This document shows positions 19,395-28,423 of a stretch of DNA of 64,000 bases, piece after piece. The position numbers and the translations under genes are program-made. Under the pieces are notes generated by a model. That model was given only the letters and a program-made list of their open reading frames with translations, was not told where the DNA came from and did no database searches. The first letter of the stretch is position 1. Each line of letters starts with the position of its first letter. The stretch is from positions 9,879 to 73,878 of the forward strand of contig NZ_DATFIP010000058.1 of assembly GCF_035270045.1 (NCBI RefSeq), given 5' to 3'. The DNA is from Salibaculum sp035270045 (lineage in GTDB: Bacteria > Pseudomonadota > Alphaproteobacteria > Rhodobacterales > Rhodobacteraceae).

Positions 19395-21314
19395 CTAAAA
19401 GGCGCCTGCTTCGCGCAGATCTTCCGCCCGGTCCGCGTCATACCACCAGAAGGACAGCTCGCCCAGCGCGAAGGGGGGCATGTTCTCGGGGTGACGATAC
19501 ATGTCGTAATAGGCCACCGTATGCACATCCTTGAACCACTGCGGCACCCAGAAGCCGTAGGCACGCAGGGCCCGGTCCAGCGCGTGGGTCGCCGTCGTCA
19601 TCTCGTCAAGGGTCTGCGCGTCGATGACGTGATCGATCAGCCGGTCGATGGCCGGATCACGCAACCGCATGAGGTTGCGTGAACTGTCATCGGCGGTGGA
19701 ACTGTGGAACCACTGCTTGAGGGCGATACCCGGCTCGAAGCCCTGCGTCAGGGTGTGGTTGACCAGATCGAAATCTCCGGTCCGGCGGCGCTCCACGTAC
19801 TGGGCGGTGTCCACCCGTTCAAGCTCGGCGTCGACCCCGAGGCGCGACAGGTTCTCGACATAGGGATTCACGATGCGATCGAAGGCCGGCGAGAACTGCA
19901 GCACCGTCAGCGAAAGCACTCGCCCGTCCTTGCGGCGGATGCCGTCGTCGCCCACGATCCAGCCCGCCTCGTCCAGCAGATCCGATGCGCGGCGCAGGTT
20001 GCCCCGGTCGGTGGACCGTTCGGCGCGGGAGTCCGGTGGTATCTGCGCCGGGTCTGTCAGGATGGTCGGGTCCAGCAGCCCCTCGTCCACCAGCGGGCGC
20101 AGGAGGGCCAGTTCACTGTCGGACGGCGTGCCCCGCGCCTGCAGACGGGTATTCTGCCAGAAGGATTCGACCCGTTCATAAAGGCCGTAGAACAGCGTTT
20201 CGTTGGACCATTCGAAGTTGAACATCAGGCGCACTGCCTCACGCACGCGAGGGTCCTGCCATTCGGGCTTGTCGAGATTGAACACGAAGGACTGCGCGGA
20301 TCCGATGTTGCCGTCGGGCAGTTCCTTCTTGACCATCCAGCCATTGTCGAGCGCCGGGAAATCGTAGCCCGTCGCCCAGGTCTTGGAAGAATTCTCGGTG
20401 CGGAAGGTATAAGCGCCGACCTTGAAGGCCTCGAAGGCTGTGGCGCTGTCGGCGAAATACTCGACCCGGATGGTGTCGAAATTGTTCTGGCCCACGTTGA
20501 GCGGGTGATCGGCGCCCCAGTGGTCGCGATCCCGGGCGTAGATCAGGCGTTCGTTCGTCTCGTAGCTGTCCAGCACGTATGCCCCGGTGCCCAGAAAGGG
20601 CGTATCGGTGCTTTCGTCGATGCGCGCGCCGGTCTCCTCGAACCAGGATTTCGAGAATACCGTCGTCCCGCCGGCAAAGCCGATCACGTCGCGGCGCGGG
20701 GCCTCCTCGGTGAAGGTGAACCGGATGCGGTGCTCGTCCAGCACCTCGACCTGCTCGACGAAGCCCTCGACCACCGTCCGGTATTCGGCGATGCCCTGTT
20801 CCATGAAAAGCTGGAAGGTAAAGGCCACGTCCTCGGCCGTCATCGGGCGGCCATCGGAAAAGGTGACGTCGTCACGCAGGTTGAAGATCACCCAGTCACG
20901 GCTGTCGGGGTATTCCAGCGTTTCGCAGAGATAGCAATAGAGACCGTAGGGATCGTCTGCCGTGGACACCAGCAGGCTTTCATACATGATCCCTGTCAGC
21001 GCGGCGACCACCCCCTCGCGGGTATAGCGGTTGAAGCTGTCGAAGCTGCCCTGGGACCATTGGCTGATCTCGCCACCCTTGGGTGCCTCGGGATTGACGT
21101 AGTCCAGGTGTTCCATATCGGCGGAATACTTCAGATCACCGAAATTGGTGTAGCCGTGGCTGACCGTGACATCTTGATGGCCCTCGGCCCAGGCGCCAAC
21201 CGCACTCCCCATCACCAGCAGTCCGCCCATGGCCCAGGCGCGCCAATCCGGCACGGCGGGGGCGCTGAGGGCCCGGGCGCGGGCGCTCCGGGGTTCGGTG
21301 GCAGGTCTGCGCAT
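19395..21314 (-). CDS. yejA: Peptide ABC transporter substrate-binding protein YejA
   Basis: A large (639 aa) periplasmic family 5 solute-binding protein. A Sec signal (WAMGGLLVMGSAVGAWAEG) precedes the YejA-type mature start HGYTNFGDLKYSADMEHLDYVNPEAP, given here in parts HGYTNFGDLKY and LDYVNPEAPKGG. SFDSFNRYT and FTFQLFMEQG are further family segments. GGAGG seven bases before the ATG at 21314 decides the start over the ATG six bases earlier. It is the first gene of yejABEF, 26 bases ahead of yejB. It binds oligopeptides by family knowledge; its ligand here is untested. Confidence 0.92.
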   Translation of the reverse strand: MRRPATEPRSARARALSAPAVPDWRAWAMGGLLVMGSAVGAWAEGHQDVTVSHGYTNFGDLKYSADMEHLDYVNPEAPKGGEISQWSQGSFDSFNRYTREGVVAALTGIMYESLLVSTADDPYGLYCYLCETLEYPDSRDWVIFNLRDDVTFSDGRPMTAEDVAFTFQLFMEQGIAEYRTVVEGFVEQVEVLDEHRIRFTFTEEAPRRDVIGFAGGTTVFSKSWFEETGARIDESTDTPFLGTGAYVLDSYETNERLIYARDRDHWGADHPLNVGQNNFDTIRVEYFADSATAFEAFKVGAYTFRTENSSKTWATGYDFPALDNGWMVKKELPDGNIGSAQSFVFNLDKPEWQDPRVREAVRLMFNFEWSNETLFYGLYERVESFWQNTRLQARGTPSDSELALLRPLVDEGLLDPTILTDPAQIPPDSRAERSTDRGNLRRASDLLDEAGWIVGDDGIRRKDGRVLSLTVLQFSPAFDRIVNPYVENLSRLGVDAELERVDTAQYVERRRTGDFDLVNHTLTQGFEPGIALKQWFHSSTADDSSRNLMRLRDPAIDRLIDHVIDAQTLDEMTTATHALDRALRAYGFWVPQWFKDVHTVAYYDMYRHPENMPPFALGELSFWWYDADRAEDLREAGAF

Positions 21315-21461
21315 GGTCATTCCTCCGGCGTTCTGTGAGCTTGAGGATGAGGCTAATGGGCGAAAGGTCCAGCCTTCAAGTTGAGAATGCGTGATCGCGC
21401 GTGAATCGGGTGCCATTCCCCCCGCCTATGCCAACAGGTGTCAAGGCAGCCTCCGAGCACG

Positions 21462-21490
21462 AAAAAGGGCCGCCCCGGCGGGCGACCCTT
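21462..21490 (-). terminator. Rho-independent terminator after the cytochrome c gene
   Basis: On the minus strand a 9-bp stem (GGGTCGCCC with GGGCGGCCC, one G-T pair) with a 4-base loop is followed at once by TTTTT. It lies 33 bases beyond the cytochrome c stop codon and should end that transcript before yejA. Confidence 0.85.
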
Positions 21491-21522
21491 CCTGTAGGAT
21501 GGGCAGGACGGCCGCCGCCGGA

Positions 21523-22062
21523 TCACTCGCCGATCGTTTCCAGGTAGGCGATCAGGTCGGCGCGATCCTCGATGCGGCGCATGCCGGCATAGGACATCGC
21601 GGTGCCGGGGGCCCAGCCGCTCGGGTTCTCGAGGAACCCGTTCAGGTTCTCCGGGGTCCAGACATCGGCGACCTCGACAAGGCTGCCAGAGTAGTTGAAG
21701 CCCTCGACCGCAGAGATCTCGCGTCCGACCACGTCGTAGAGTGTCGGGCCGGTCATGTTCTGACCCGGCTCCAGTGCGTGACAGGCACGGCAGGCACGCC
21801 ACTGGGATTCCCCCGCCGCGGCATCGGCACTGGCGAAGACCTCTGAGAACTCGGGGCCTTCGTCCTCGACCACGTCCTCTTCGGCACCGTCATCCTCCGC
21901 GACCTCGATCACATAGGCCTGCGCCTGATCATCGCCGTAGCCACCGCCCACGTGATAGATCGTTTCCGCCGCCCAACTGCCAAGCAAGAATACCAGAAGC
22001 GTGCCGGAGAAGCCGCCCAGGATCTTGGTCATCGTCATTGTGTCGAACATGTCGCGTTCCAT
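21523..22062 (-). CDS. Membrane-anchored cytochrome c (CycM / c552-type)
   Basis: A 175-179 aa class I cytochrome c with an uncleaved N-terminal anchor (ILGGFSGTLLVFLLGSWAAE), an acidic periplasmic linker (about 45-75), and one heme site CRACH near residue 90. Axial Met candidates lie in SYAGM towards the C-terminus. It probably carries electrons between the bc1 complex and terminal oxidases from the inner membrane. Starts at 22062 or 22050 are possible. It is divergent from pheA, a neighbour pair also familiar from other Rhodobacteraceae. Confidence 0.9.
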   Translation of the reverse strand: MERDMFDTMTMTKILGGFSGTLLVFLLGSWAAETIYHVGGGYGDDQAQAYVIEVAEDDGAEEDVVEDEGPEFSEVFASADAAAGESQWRACRACHALEPGQNMTGPTLYDVVGREISAVEGFNYSGSLVEVADVWTPENLNGFLENPSGWAPGTAMSYAGMRRIEDRADLIAYLETIGE

Positions 22063-22170
22063 CTGGTTCCTGATTCAGACGTCATCTATCCGCTTCCACC
22101 TGCATTGTTCAAGGTGTAGCAGCGCGACGAAATGCCCATCGCATGATCCGACAGTGGGAGAGAACCGCGG

Positions 22171-23013
22171 ATGACCCAGCGTATCGCCTTCCAGGGAGAA
22201 CCCGGCGCCTATGGCCACCAGGCCTGCAAGGAGGCCCTGCCAAACCACGAGCCCCTGCCCTGTGCCACCTTCGACGCAGCCATCGAGGCGGTCCGAAAGG
22301 GTGAGGCCGACCTGGGCATGATCGCGGTCGAGAACTCGATTTACGGCCGCGTCGGCGACGTGCATCACCTTCTGCCCGAAAGCGGACTGCACATCATCGA
22401 CGAGGTCTTCATCCGGGTGCACATCAACCTTCTGGGCATGCGGGGCACACGGCTGCCCGATATCCGCACCGCCCTGGGGCACGTGGTGATCCTGCCGCAA
22501 TGCTCGGGGTTCCTGCGCGAGAACGCGATCCAGACGCGGGTCAGTTCCGACAACGCCCGCGCGGCGCGCGAGGTGGCCCTGGGCGAAGACCCCAGCCTGG
22601 GTGCACTGGCCTCTGAGCTGGCGGCCGATATTTACGGGCTGGACGTGGTGGCCCGCCATATCGAGGATCATGCGCGCAACACGACCCGCTTCCTGATCAT
22701 GGCCCGCGACCCCGATTTCAAGCGGCGCGGCAAGCACGGCATGATGACCAGCTTCATCTTCCGGGTCCGCAACATCCCCGCGGCGCTTTACAAGGCCATG
22801 GGCGGTTTCGCGACCAACGGCGTCAACATGACCAAGCTCGAAAGCTACATGGTAGGCGGCGACTTCCACGCCACCCAGTTCTACGCCGAGATCGAGGGCC
22901 ACCCGGACGACCGCAACGTCCAACTGGCCATGGAAGAGCTGGACTATTTCACGGACCACATCAAGCTGATGGGGGTCTACCCGGCCGCGCCGCGGCGCCA
23001 CGAACGCGCCTGA
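22171..23013 (+). CDS. pheA: Prephenate dehydratase
   Basis: Converts prephenate to phenylpyruvate for phenylalanine synthesis. The 280 aa monofunctional enzyme has the catalytic domain (AFQGEPGAYGHQA at the start, VPIENSIYGRV-like AVENSIYGRV, and the NTTRF active-site motif near residue 172) followed by an ACT domain (GALYKAMGGFATNGVNM-like AALYKAMGGFATNGVNM and LESYMVGG) that senses phenylalanine. GGGAGAG precedes the ATG. No chorismate mutase domain is present. The gene stands alone, divergent from cytochrome c. Confidence 0.96.
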   Translation: MTQRIAFQGEPGAYGHQACKEALPNHEPLPCATFDAAIEAVRKGEADLGMIAVENSIYGRVGDVHHLLPESGLHIIDEVFIRVHINLLGMRGTRLPDIRTALGHVVILPQCSGFLRENAIQTRVSSDNARAAREVALGEDPSLGALASELAADIYGLDVVARHIEDHARNTTRFLIMARDPDFKRRGKHGMMTSFIFRVRNIPAALYKAMGGFATNGVNMTKLESYMVGGDFHATQFYAEIEGHPDDRNVQLAMEELDYFTDHIKLMGVYPAAPRRHERA

Positions 23014-23028
23014 GCCAGTCCGGTCAGG

Positions 23029-23496
23029 TCACGCCCGCTCCCGGTGGCGCGCCTCGATATCCTCGGCATAGGTGGCGACAGTGGTCCGGAAACGCCGCTC
23101 AATCCGGCCGCGCCCGAGGCGCAGGGACTGCGCCAGCACCTTGGCCGCGATCGAGACCGGGCGGGTCACGATCACCACGTTCAGACGGGTCCGGCTGGCC
23201 GACAGCGCAACCAGGTCGACCGTGCAATGGCCCTTGATGTTCGGCGAAACGAAGCCGATGGTCAGGCCTTGGCCGGGGTCGAGACGCTCCAGCGTAGCCA
23301 GGACCCGCCGGTTCTTGCCGCGCAGGCGGAATTTCACCTCCCAGCGCGCGCCCGTTTCGGGGGGCACCGGTCCTTCCAGCAACCCGACATCGCCGCCCCG
23401 CCGCATGATCGCGCGCTCGAAGACCGCGAAATCCGTCACTTCCCGGAAAACCTGTTCGACCGGGGCCTCGATATCCTCGCGCGCACTCAGCTCCAT
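23029..23496 (-). CDS. SRPBCC (START-like) family protein
   Basis: A 155 aa protein with the N-terminal SRPBCC pattern MELSAREDIEAPVEQVFREV and the amphipathic C-terminal helix of this fold. Such proteins bind hydrophobic ligands or act as polyketide cyclases. The C-terminal region is Arg-rich (RLGRGRIERRFR). Ligand unknown. It converges on pheA with 15 bases between stops and is co-directional with nothing immediately upstream; nudC ends before it 78 bases away. Confidence 0.75.
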   Translation of the reverse strand: MELSAREDIEAPVEQVFREVTDFAVFERAIMRRGGDVGLLEGPVPPETGARWEVKFRLRGKNRRVLATLERLDPGQGLTIGFVSPNIKGHCTVDLVALSASRTRLNVVIVTRPVSIAAKVLAQSLRLGRGRIERRFRTTVATYAEDIEARHRERA

Positions 23497-23574
23497 GTGT
23501 CACCCCGTCTCAAATACCCGGCCATTCCGAAGCCGCCCGGCCCGGGAGTACTGCCATTGTGAACAGTATGTCCC

Positions 23575-24537
23575 TCAACCAAGCCGATCCGCAAGCCAGT
23601 TGGACAGCAGGAATTGCGCGATGGCACCCCGGCGGGCAGGCAGCAGGCCCGGCACCTCGCCGGCAAAGGCCGCGGCCAGCTCCTCGCGCGTGATCCAGCG
23701 GGCATCCGCCAGCTCGGTTGGGTCAAGGGTGATCTCCTCGCTCTCGGCCTGGCCGTGACAGCCGATCATGAGCGATCCGGGAAAAGCCCATGGCTGACTG
23801 GCCAGGTAATCGACCCGGCCCACCCGGATGCCGGATTCCTCGACGACCTCGCGGCGGACGGCAGCCTCGACGGTCTCACCCGGCTCGATGAAGCCCGCCA
23901 GGCAAGAGAACATCCCCTCGGGCCAAGCCACACCACGGCCCAGCAGCGCGCGATTGCCACACGTCACCAGCATGATCACCACGGGGTCCGTGCGTGGAAA
24001 ATGCGACGCCTCGCAAGCAGGGCAGAGCCGCTGCCACCCGGCCTGTGCCACCTCGCTGGGAGCGCCGCAGCGGGCGCAGAACCGATGCGTTCGGTGCCAG
24101 GACAGCAGCCCCCGTGCCATGGCCGCCAACTCGGCGTCGCGGGCGCTCAACCGTGTCATGCAGGCCTTCAGATCGGAAAAACCCTCGGCATCGGGAATGA
24201 GCGGATGACGTTGCAACGTCACATCGAGGAAGCTGCCGTCGGGCAGGGCCTCTCCGTCGGACACCGGGTCCCAGCCCGAGACATCCGCGCAGAAGACCGG
24301 CCCGTCGTCGTCCCGGCCAAGGAACAGGGGCGCCTCGGCCGCGTCCCGGATCAGCGGATGATCGGCGGCCAGCCGCGCCAGCGCGCCGCCCGCGATCATC
24401 ATCTTCCCGCGCCAGGCAAGGATGAACCGCGCCGTGGGCGCCCGGCGCATGGCCTCGATCGCCGCGGCGTCGCCGCGCAGATGCGCGGCCCGGTCCAGCC
24501 CCGAACCGCCGAATGTTACCGTTTCCGCCTGTCTCAT
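23575..24537 (-). CDS. nudC: NAD(+) diphosphatase NudC
   Basis: Nudix hydrolase that splits NADH/NAD+ to NMN(H) and AMP and can remove NAD caps from RNA. The 320 aa protein has an N-terminal domain, a zinc ribbon (CARC and CPAC, near residues 170 and 190), the Nudix box GFIEPGETVEAAVRREVVEE followed by SG, and the NudC-specific SQPWAFPGSLM downstream. The ATG at 24537 fits family length; the frame stays open far upstream only as an antisense shadow. It is divergent from the CpdB-like gene. Confidence 0.94.
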   Translation of the reverse strand: MRQAETVTFGGSGLDRAAHLRGDAAAIEAMRRAPTARFILAWRGKMMIAGGALARLAADHPLIRDAAEAPLFLGRDDDGPVFCADVSGWDPVSDGEALPDGSFLDVTLQRHPLIPDAEGFSDLKACMTRLSARDAELAAMARGLLSWHRTHRFCARCGAPSEVAQAGWQRLCPACEASHFPRTDPVVIMLVTCGNRALLGRGVAWPEGMFSCLAGFIEPGETVEAAVRREVVEESGIRVGRVDYLASQPWAFPGSLMIGCHGQAESEEITLDPTELADARWITREELAAAFAGEVPGLLPARRGAIAQFLLSNWLADRLG

Positions 24538-24561
24538 GCAGGGTCGATGCCACGCAACGCG

Positions 24562-24575
24562 GAATTGTTCAATTC
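24562..24575. promoter_or_regulatory. Inverted repeat between nudC and the CpdB-like gene
   Basis: GAATTG and CAATTC form perfect 6-bp arms around TT in the 99-base divergent region, 24 bases from the nudC start. AT-rich sequence (TATATATAG) follows just before the CpdB-like start. Candidate operator or promoter element; no regulator is assigned. Confidence 0.35.
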
Positions 24576-24636
24576 GTATAAGGGGCTTGCGCTGATCGGC
24601 AATCGCCCTAAGGTTGCATTGATATATATAGTGAAA

Positions 24637-26541
24637 ATGCAAGAATTGACTTTTCCCTCCAAGATATCCCCGTCCGCCGACCACGCAAGCCTGCGTATCC
24701 TGGCCACCAGCGACGTCCATGGAAACCTTCTGCCCTACGACTATTATGCCGACAGGCCGAGCGATCCATCGGGCCTGGCGGGCCTGGCCACCCTGGTGCG
24801 GCACGCTCGCGCCGAGGGCACGCCAACGCTGCTTCTGGACAACGGCGATTTCCTCCAGGGTACGCCGCTGGCAGAGGTCGTGCACGCCGACTTCCGCGAT
24901 GATGCCGAAACCCCCAATGCAATCGTCGCGGCCATGAACGCGCTGGGCTACGACGCGGCCAGCCTGGGCAACCATGAATTCGACTGGGGGCTGGACTATG
25001 TCCGCTCGGCCCGGGCGCAGGCCCGGTTTCCCATGCTGGCCAGCAATGTCGAGCAGGTCACGGGCCCGGGGTCCGTCCGTCCGCTGACGGCGCGATCGCA
25101 TATCGTCACCCGGCAGCTGCAGACCAGGCGCGGCGATACGCTGGATTTCCGCATCGGCCTGATCGGCCTGACCCCGGCACAAACCGCGCAATGGGAGGGC
25201 CGGCAAATGGGCGAGCACCTGGTCATCAGGGACCTTGTCGCGGCGGCCAGAGCGGAGGTGGCGCGCGTGCGCGAGACGGGCGCCGATATCGTGATCGCCC
25301 TTGCCCATACCGGGATCGAAACCCTGCCGCTCCCACCCGCAGAGGACAACGTCGGAGCAGACCTGGCCAGGGTCGAGGGGATCGACCTGCTGATCCTCGG
25401 TCACAGCCACGTCCCCTTTCCACACCGGCACCACCCAGCGGCTCCGGGCATCGACCCCGGCGACGGCACGATCCACGGCAAGCCTGCGGTCAACCCCGGC
25501 GCCGAGGCCGCCTACCTCGGCGTGATCGACCTCGCCCTGGCGCCGCGTGGCAACGGTTGGGTGATCACCGGCCATGACACCAGGCTGGTGCCCCTGGCCG
25601 AGACTCTTGCGCGCCACGGACTGTCCCCTTGCCCCGACATGATGGCCATGCTGGCCCCGGTTCATGAGCGAACGCTTTCCCGAATCCGCCGACCCGTGGG
25701 GCGCACACGGCGGCCAATCACCACACATTTCAGCCGGGTCCGACCCGACGCGGCCGTCCAGATCATCAATGCGGCGCAACGGCAGATGGTCGCCGACGCG
25801 CTTGCGGACACCCGGGCCGCCGGCCTGCCGGTGCTTTCAGCGGCGGCGCCCTTCAAGTCCGGGTCCCAGACCGGGGCGGGCCCCTTCGTGGAGATACCGG
25901 CCGGGCCGCTGGCCTTGCGCCATGCCGCCGACCTCTATCCCTTTCCCAATTCAGTCTGCGCCATCGAGATTACCGGACGGCAGTTGCGCGGCTGGCTTGA
26001 ACGCTCGGCTACGACTTTTGCCCGCATCGCACCGGGGCGCGGGCGCCAGCCTCTGCTTGACCCGCGTCTTCCCGGTTTCATCTTCGACGTGATCGACGGG
26101 GTCAGTTACAATTTCGATCTGACCAAGCCACCACGGTTCGGCCCACAGGGAGAGGTGTTGTCACCGGGGGCCGCGCGTGTGTGCGACCTGAGCCACGCAG
26201 GGCGGCCGGTGACCGAGGAGCAGCGCTTCGTGCTGGCAACGAATTCCTACCGGATGGGCGGCGGAGGGCATTTCGACATCCCCATTGCGGCACCCTTGCT
26301 GTTCGAAAGCAACGGCACTGCGAGCGAGGCCATAGCCAGTTATTTCGCCGCCAACGATCCGTTGGATTTCGAGCCCGTGATCAACTGGGGCTTCCGCCCC
26401 ATCGCCGGGGCCAGCGCCAGTTTCACCACCGCGCCCGGCGCCGCGGCCAGCCTGCCTCTACCGGGTATCAGCGCCTTGGGGTCAGACGAACAGGGTCGGC
26501 TGGTCTGCGAGATTGATCTGGACGCGAAGCCCGGAACCTGA
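24637..26541 (+). CDS. 2',3'-cyclic-nucleotide 2'-phosphodiesterase/3'-nucleotidase-like (UshA/CpdB family)
   Basis: A 634 aa metallophosphoesterase. The N-terminal catalytic domain has all expected metal motifs in order: SDVHGNL, NGDFLQGTPL, GNHEFDW, ALAHTGIE and GHSHVPFP. The C-terminal 5'-nucleotidase domain contains the substrate-stacking loop region around RMGGGGHF. Length fits CpdB. E. coli CpdB is periplasmic, but here no signal peptide is visible from the ATG at 24637, nor from any plausible upstream start, so the protein may be cytoplasmic or exported another way. A small gene follows at 32 bases. Confidence 0.88.
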   Translation: MQELTFPSKISPSADHASLRILATSDVHGNLLPYDYYADRPSDPSGLAGLATLVRHARAEGTPTLLLDNGDFLQGTPLAEVVHADFRDDAETPNAIVAAMNALGYDAASLGNHEFDWGLDYVRSARAQARFPMLASNVEQVTGPGSVRPLTARSHIVTRQLQTRRGDTLDFRIGLIGLTPAQTAQWEGRQMGEHLVIRDLVAAARAEVARVRETGADIVIALAHTGIETLPLPPAEDNVGADLARVEGIDLLILGHSHVPFPHRHHPAAPGIDPGDGTIHGKPAVNPGAEAAYLGVIDLALAPRGNGWVITGHDTRLVPLAETLARHGLSPCPDMMAMLAPVHERTLSRIRRPVGRTRRPITTHFSRVRPDAAVQIINAAQRQMVADALADTRAAGLPVLSAAAPFKSGSQTGAGPFVEIPAGPLALRHAADLYPFPNSVCAIEITGRQLRGWLERSATTFARIAPGRGRQPLLDPRLPGFIFDVIDGVSYNFDLTKPPRFGPQGEVLSPGAARVCDLSHAGRPVTEEQRFVLATNSYRMGGGGHFDIPIAAPLLFESNGTASEAIASYFAANDPLDFEPVINWGFRPIAGASASFTTAPGAAASLPLPGISALGSDEQGRLVCEIDLDAKPGT

Positions 26542-26573
26542 TCGAAGCAGGACAAACAGACCCGAAGGCCCAC

Positions 26574-26912
26574 ATGATCCGCATCGTTCTTGTCGTCGGC
26601 CTGGTAGCCGCCCTCGCCGCCTTCGTGACGCGCCCCACAGAGGCCGAGATCCGGGACAAGGCGAGGACACTCATGCAGGACAGCATCGAGCGAAACGAGC
26701 TGGATGACGTCGCCGACCCCGCGCTGGCCCTGGTTGTCGCCGGCTGCAAGGCCGATGCCCGGGGCTGCGCCGAGGTCCTGTCACGGGCCACCCGGATCGA
26801 CCACACCGATCGCCGGCTTTACGCTCGGATCGATGCGCAGGGTTTCGGGCGCAAGGCCACCTGCTACGCCGCCTTCACGCGTCTGTTCTGTCCTGGCGGT
26901 CTGGTGAAGTGA
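26574..26912 (+). CDS. Small hypothetical protein with N-terminal membrane segment
   Basis: A 112 aa protein starting with a hydrophobic segment (IVLVVGLVAALAAFV) that may be a signal peptide or anchor. The remainder contains four Cys (GCKADARGC and later single Cys in ATCYA and LFCPG) that could pair in the periplasm. I do not recognise the family. It follows the CpdB-like gene by 32 bases and may share its transcript; the SRP RNA promoter begins 26 bases after its stop. Confidence 0.6.
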   Translation: MIRIVLVVGLVAALAAFVTRPTEAEIRDKARTLMQDSIERNELDDVADPALALVVAGCKADARGCAEVLSRATRIDHTDRRLYARIDAQGFGRKATCYAAFTRLFCPGGLVK

Positions 26913-26937
26913 GGCCCTTGTGGAGGGCTGCACCCCC

Positions 26938-26966
26938 TTGAAAGACCGACGCCGGAGCAGTATGTC
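26938..26966 (+). promoter_or_regulatory. Promoter of the SRP RNA gene
   Basis: TTGAAA (26938-26943) and TATGTC (26961-26966) are spaced by exactly 17 bases, a good sigma-70 match. The -10 box ends seven bases before the predicted 5' end of the SRP RNA at 26974, so position and spacing both fit. Confidence 0.75.
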
Positions 26967-26973
26967 CCGTCTC

Positions 26974-27067
26974 GAGAGGTTGGCGCGGGCAAGCGCCTCG
27001 CCAACCCGGTCAGGTCCGGAAGGAAGCAGCCGTAACGAGCCCCGCTTGGGTCGTTGTCCAGCCTCTC
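26974..27067 (+). ncRNA. ffs: Signal recognition particle RNA (4.5S type)
   Basis: Small bacterial SRP RNA that pairs with Ffh to target membrane proteins. The universal domain IV sequence CAGGTCCGGAAGGAAGCAGC is present at 27011-27030, with the asymmetric loop and GGAA tetraloop. The terminal stem is closed by GAGAGG at 26974 and CCTCTC at 27062-27067, giving about 94 nt, the usual alphaproteobacterial length. A matching promoter lies directly upstream. No T-rich terminator follows. Exact ends may differ by a few bases. Confidence 0.95.
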
Positions 27068-27070
27068 ACC

Positions 27071-27098
27071 ATTCGCGAATCTGTCTCGCGAATTCGCG
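27071..27098. repeat. Two adjacent GC/AT palindromes after ffs
   Basis: ATTCGCGAAT (27071-27080) is a perfect 10-bp palindrome and CGCGAATTCGCG (27087-27098) a perfect 12-bp one, six bases apart and sharing TCGCGAAT. They start four bases after the SRP RNA and could form hairpins in a 3' extension or bind a protein. Confidence 0.5.
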
Positions 27099-27269
27099 GC
27101 AAGGAACGCTGCGGCTTGCTCGGCAAGCCTGGAAGTTCCGACCCGGGAAGAATGTTCTCATTTCGCAGCATGCCGAGGAGGATGGTGATGACGATTCCGA
27201 CACTCGGCGAAGGGCGTCTCTGAGCTTGACGGCATACATCCATGACGACCGCCCTCAAGGTGGCCGGAT

Positions 27270-28322
27270 TTGGCGACAAGGCCGCGTCGGTCGACGGCCT
27301 TGACTGGCTATTGCCTGACAACTCTGGGTTGGTCACGACATTTTGCCGACCAGCTGGGCCCGGACACCGACGGCGCGCCCGTCCGCCTGAGCGCCATCCA
27401 CCGCACACGGCTCGACGGGCTGTCCCCGGAGGGCCCTGTCACGCTGAGCCCCACGGTCCTGACCAGCGCATATGCCGTCGGCGACTGGGTGTTGGCCCGG
27501 GGCGGCACGGCCTCTGCCCCGCTGGACCGCAGGAGCGAAATCACGCGCCGCGCGGCGGGCCACGATGCCCGCCCACAACTGATCGCCGCCAATGTCGACA
27601 CGCTGGCCATCGTCACGAGTTGCAACGCGGATTTCAACGTCGCCCGCCTGGAACGCTACCTGGCGCTGGCGAGCATGGCTGGCTGCCTGCCGCTGCTGGT
27701 GCTGACCAAACCCGACATGTCCGAGGATGCGGAGGCCTACGCCCGGCAGGCGCAGGCGCTGTCACCGACCCTGCCCGTGCTGGTGGTAAACGCGAAAACT
27801 GCCGAAGAGGCAGCGCGGCTGGCGCCCTGGTGTTCCGACGGGCAGACGCTGGCGCTGATCGGCTCATCCGGGGTGGGCAAGACCACCTTGCAGAACCACC
27901 TGACCGGCACCAACGAGGCAACCCGCGACATCCGCGAGGACGATGCCCGGGGGCGCCATACCACCACCAACCGCGCTCTGCGCGCGACACTGCACGGCGG
28001 CTGGCTGATCGACACACCGGGGATGCGCGAGTTGCGCCTTTTGGAGGCCGAGACAGGCATCGAGGAGGTCTTCTCTGACATTCTGGAAGTGGCCGCGGAC
28101 TGCAAGTTCCGCAATTGCGCCCACAACGGCGAACCCGGCTGCGCCGTGCGCGCAGCCATCGAGACGGGCCGCCTCGATCCCGCCCGACTGGATCGCTGGC
28201 GCAAGTTGGCCGCTGAAAACCGCTACAACAGCGACACCGTGGCGCAGTCTCGCGCCCGCGGGCTGGGCAAGGTGCATCGCGGGGGCAAGGTGCGGGCAAG
28301 GCGCAAGCGTCGGGACGAATAG
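27270..28322 (+). CDS. rsgA: Ribosome small subunit-dependent GTPase A
   Basis: Circularly permuted GTPase that helps mature the 30S subunit. Domains: N-terminal OB fold (to about residue 110), GTPase with G motifs in permuted order (TKPD, then GSSGVGKTTLQN, then DTPGMRE), and a C-terminal zinc motif CKFRNCAHNGEPGC. The C-terminus is basic (RGGKVRARRKRRDE). No ATG start exists: TTG codons at 27270 and 27300 are the candidates, and the conserved region begins near LTTLGWSRHFADQL, favouring a start at one of these. It is the first protein gene after ffs; dnaX follows. Confidence 0.9.
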   Translation: MATRPRRSTALTGYCLTTLGWSRHFADQLGPDTDGAPVRLSAIHRTRLDGLSPEGPVTLSPTVLTSAYAVGDWVLARGGTASAPLDRRSEITRRAAGHDARPQLIAANVDTLAIVTSCNADFNVARLERYLALASMAGCLPLLVLTKPDMSEDAEAYARQAQALSPTLPVLVVNAKTAEEAARLAPWCSDGQTLALIGSSGVGKTTLQNHLTGTNEATRDIREDDARGRHTTTNRALRATLHGGWLIDTPGMRELRLLEAETGIEEVFSDILEVAADCKFRNCAHNGEPGCAVRAAIETGRLDPARLDRWRKLAAENRYNSDTVAQSRARGLGKVHRGGKVRARRKRRDE

Positions 28323-28423
28323 CGCGCGCCGGGCGTGACATGGTCTCGACGCTCCATCGCCGCGGTGGACCTTGCCCCCGGCGCCGCTTACCGTGCGGTC
28401 ATCATCCGAATCCCAAGGCCATC

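Noticed and set aside
17098..19398. Long plus-strand open frame (766 codons) opposite yejE and yejB
   Set aside because: It is the antisense shadow of well-supported permease genes; composition is rich in Gln, His, Asp and Arg and no family is recognisable.
26920..27303. 127-codon frame covering the SRP RNA gene
   Set aside because: The RNA motif and promoter explain the sequence; the peptide has no recognisable features.
27242..27350. Frameshift at the rsgA N-terminus
   Set aside because: An ATG-started frame at 27242 exists, but the RsgA pattern continues cleanly in the frame from the TTG codons, so no shift is needed.
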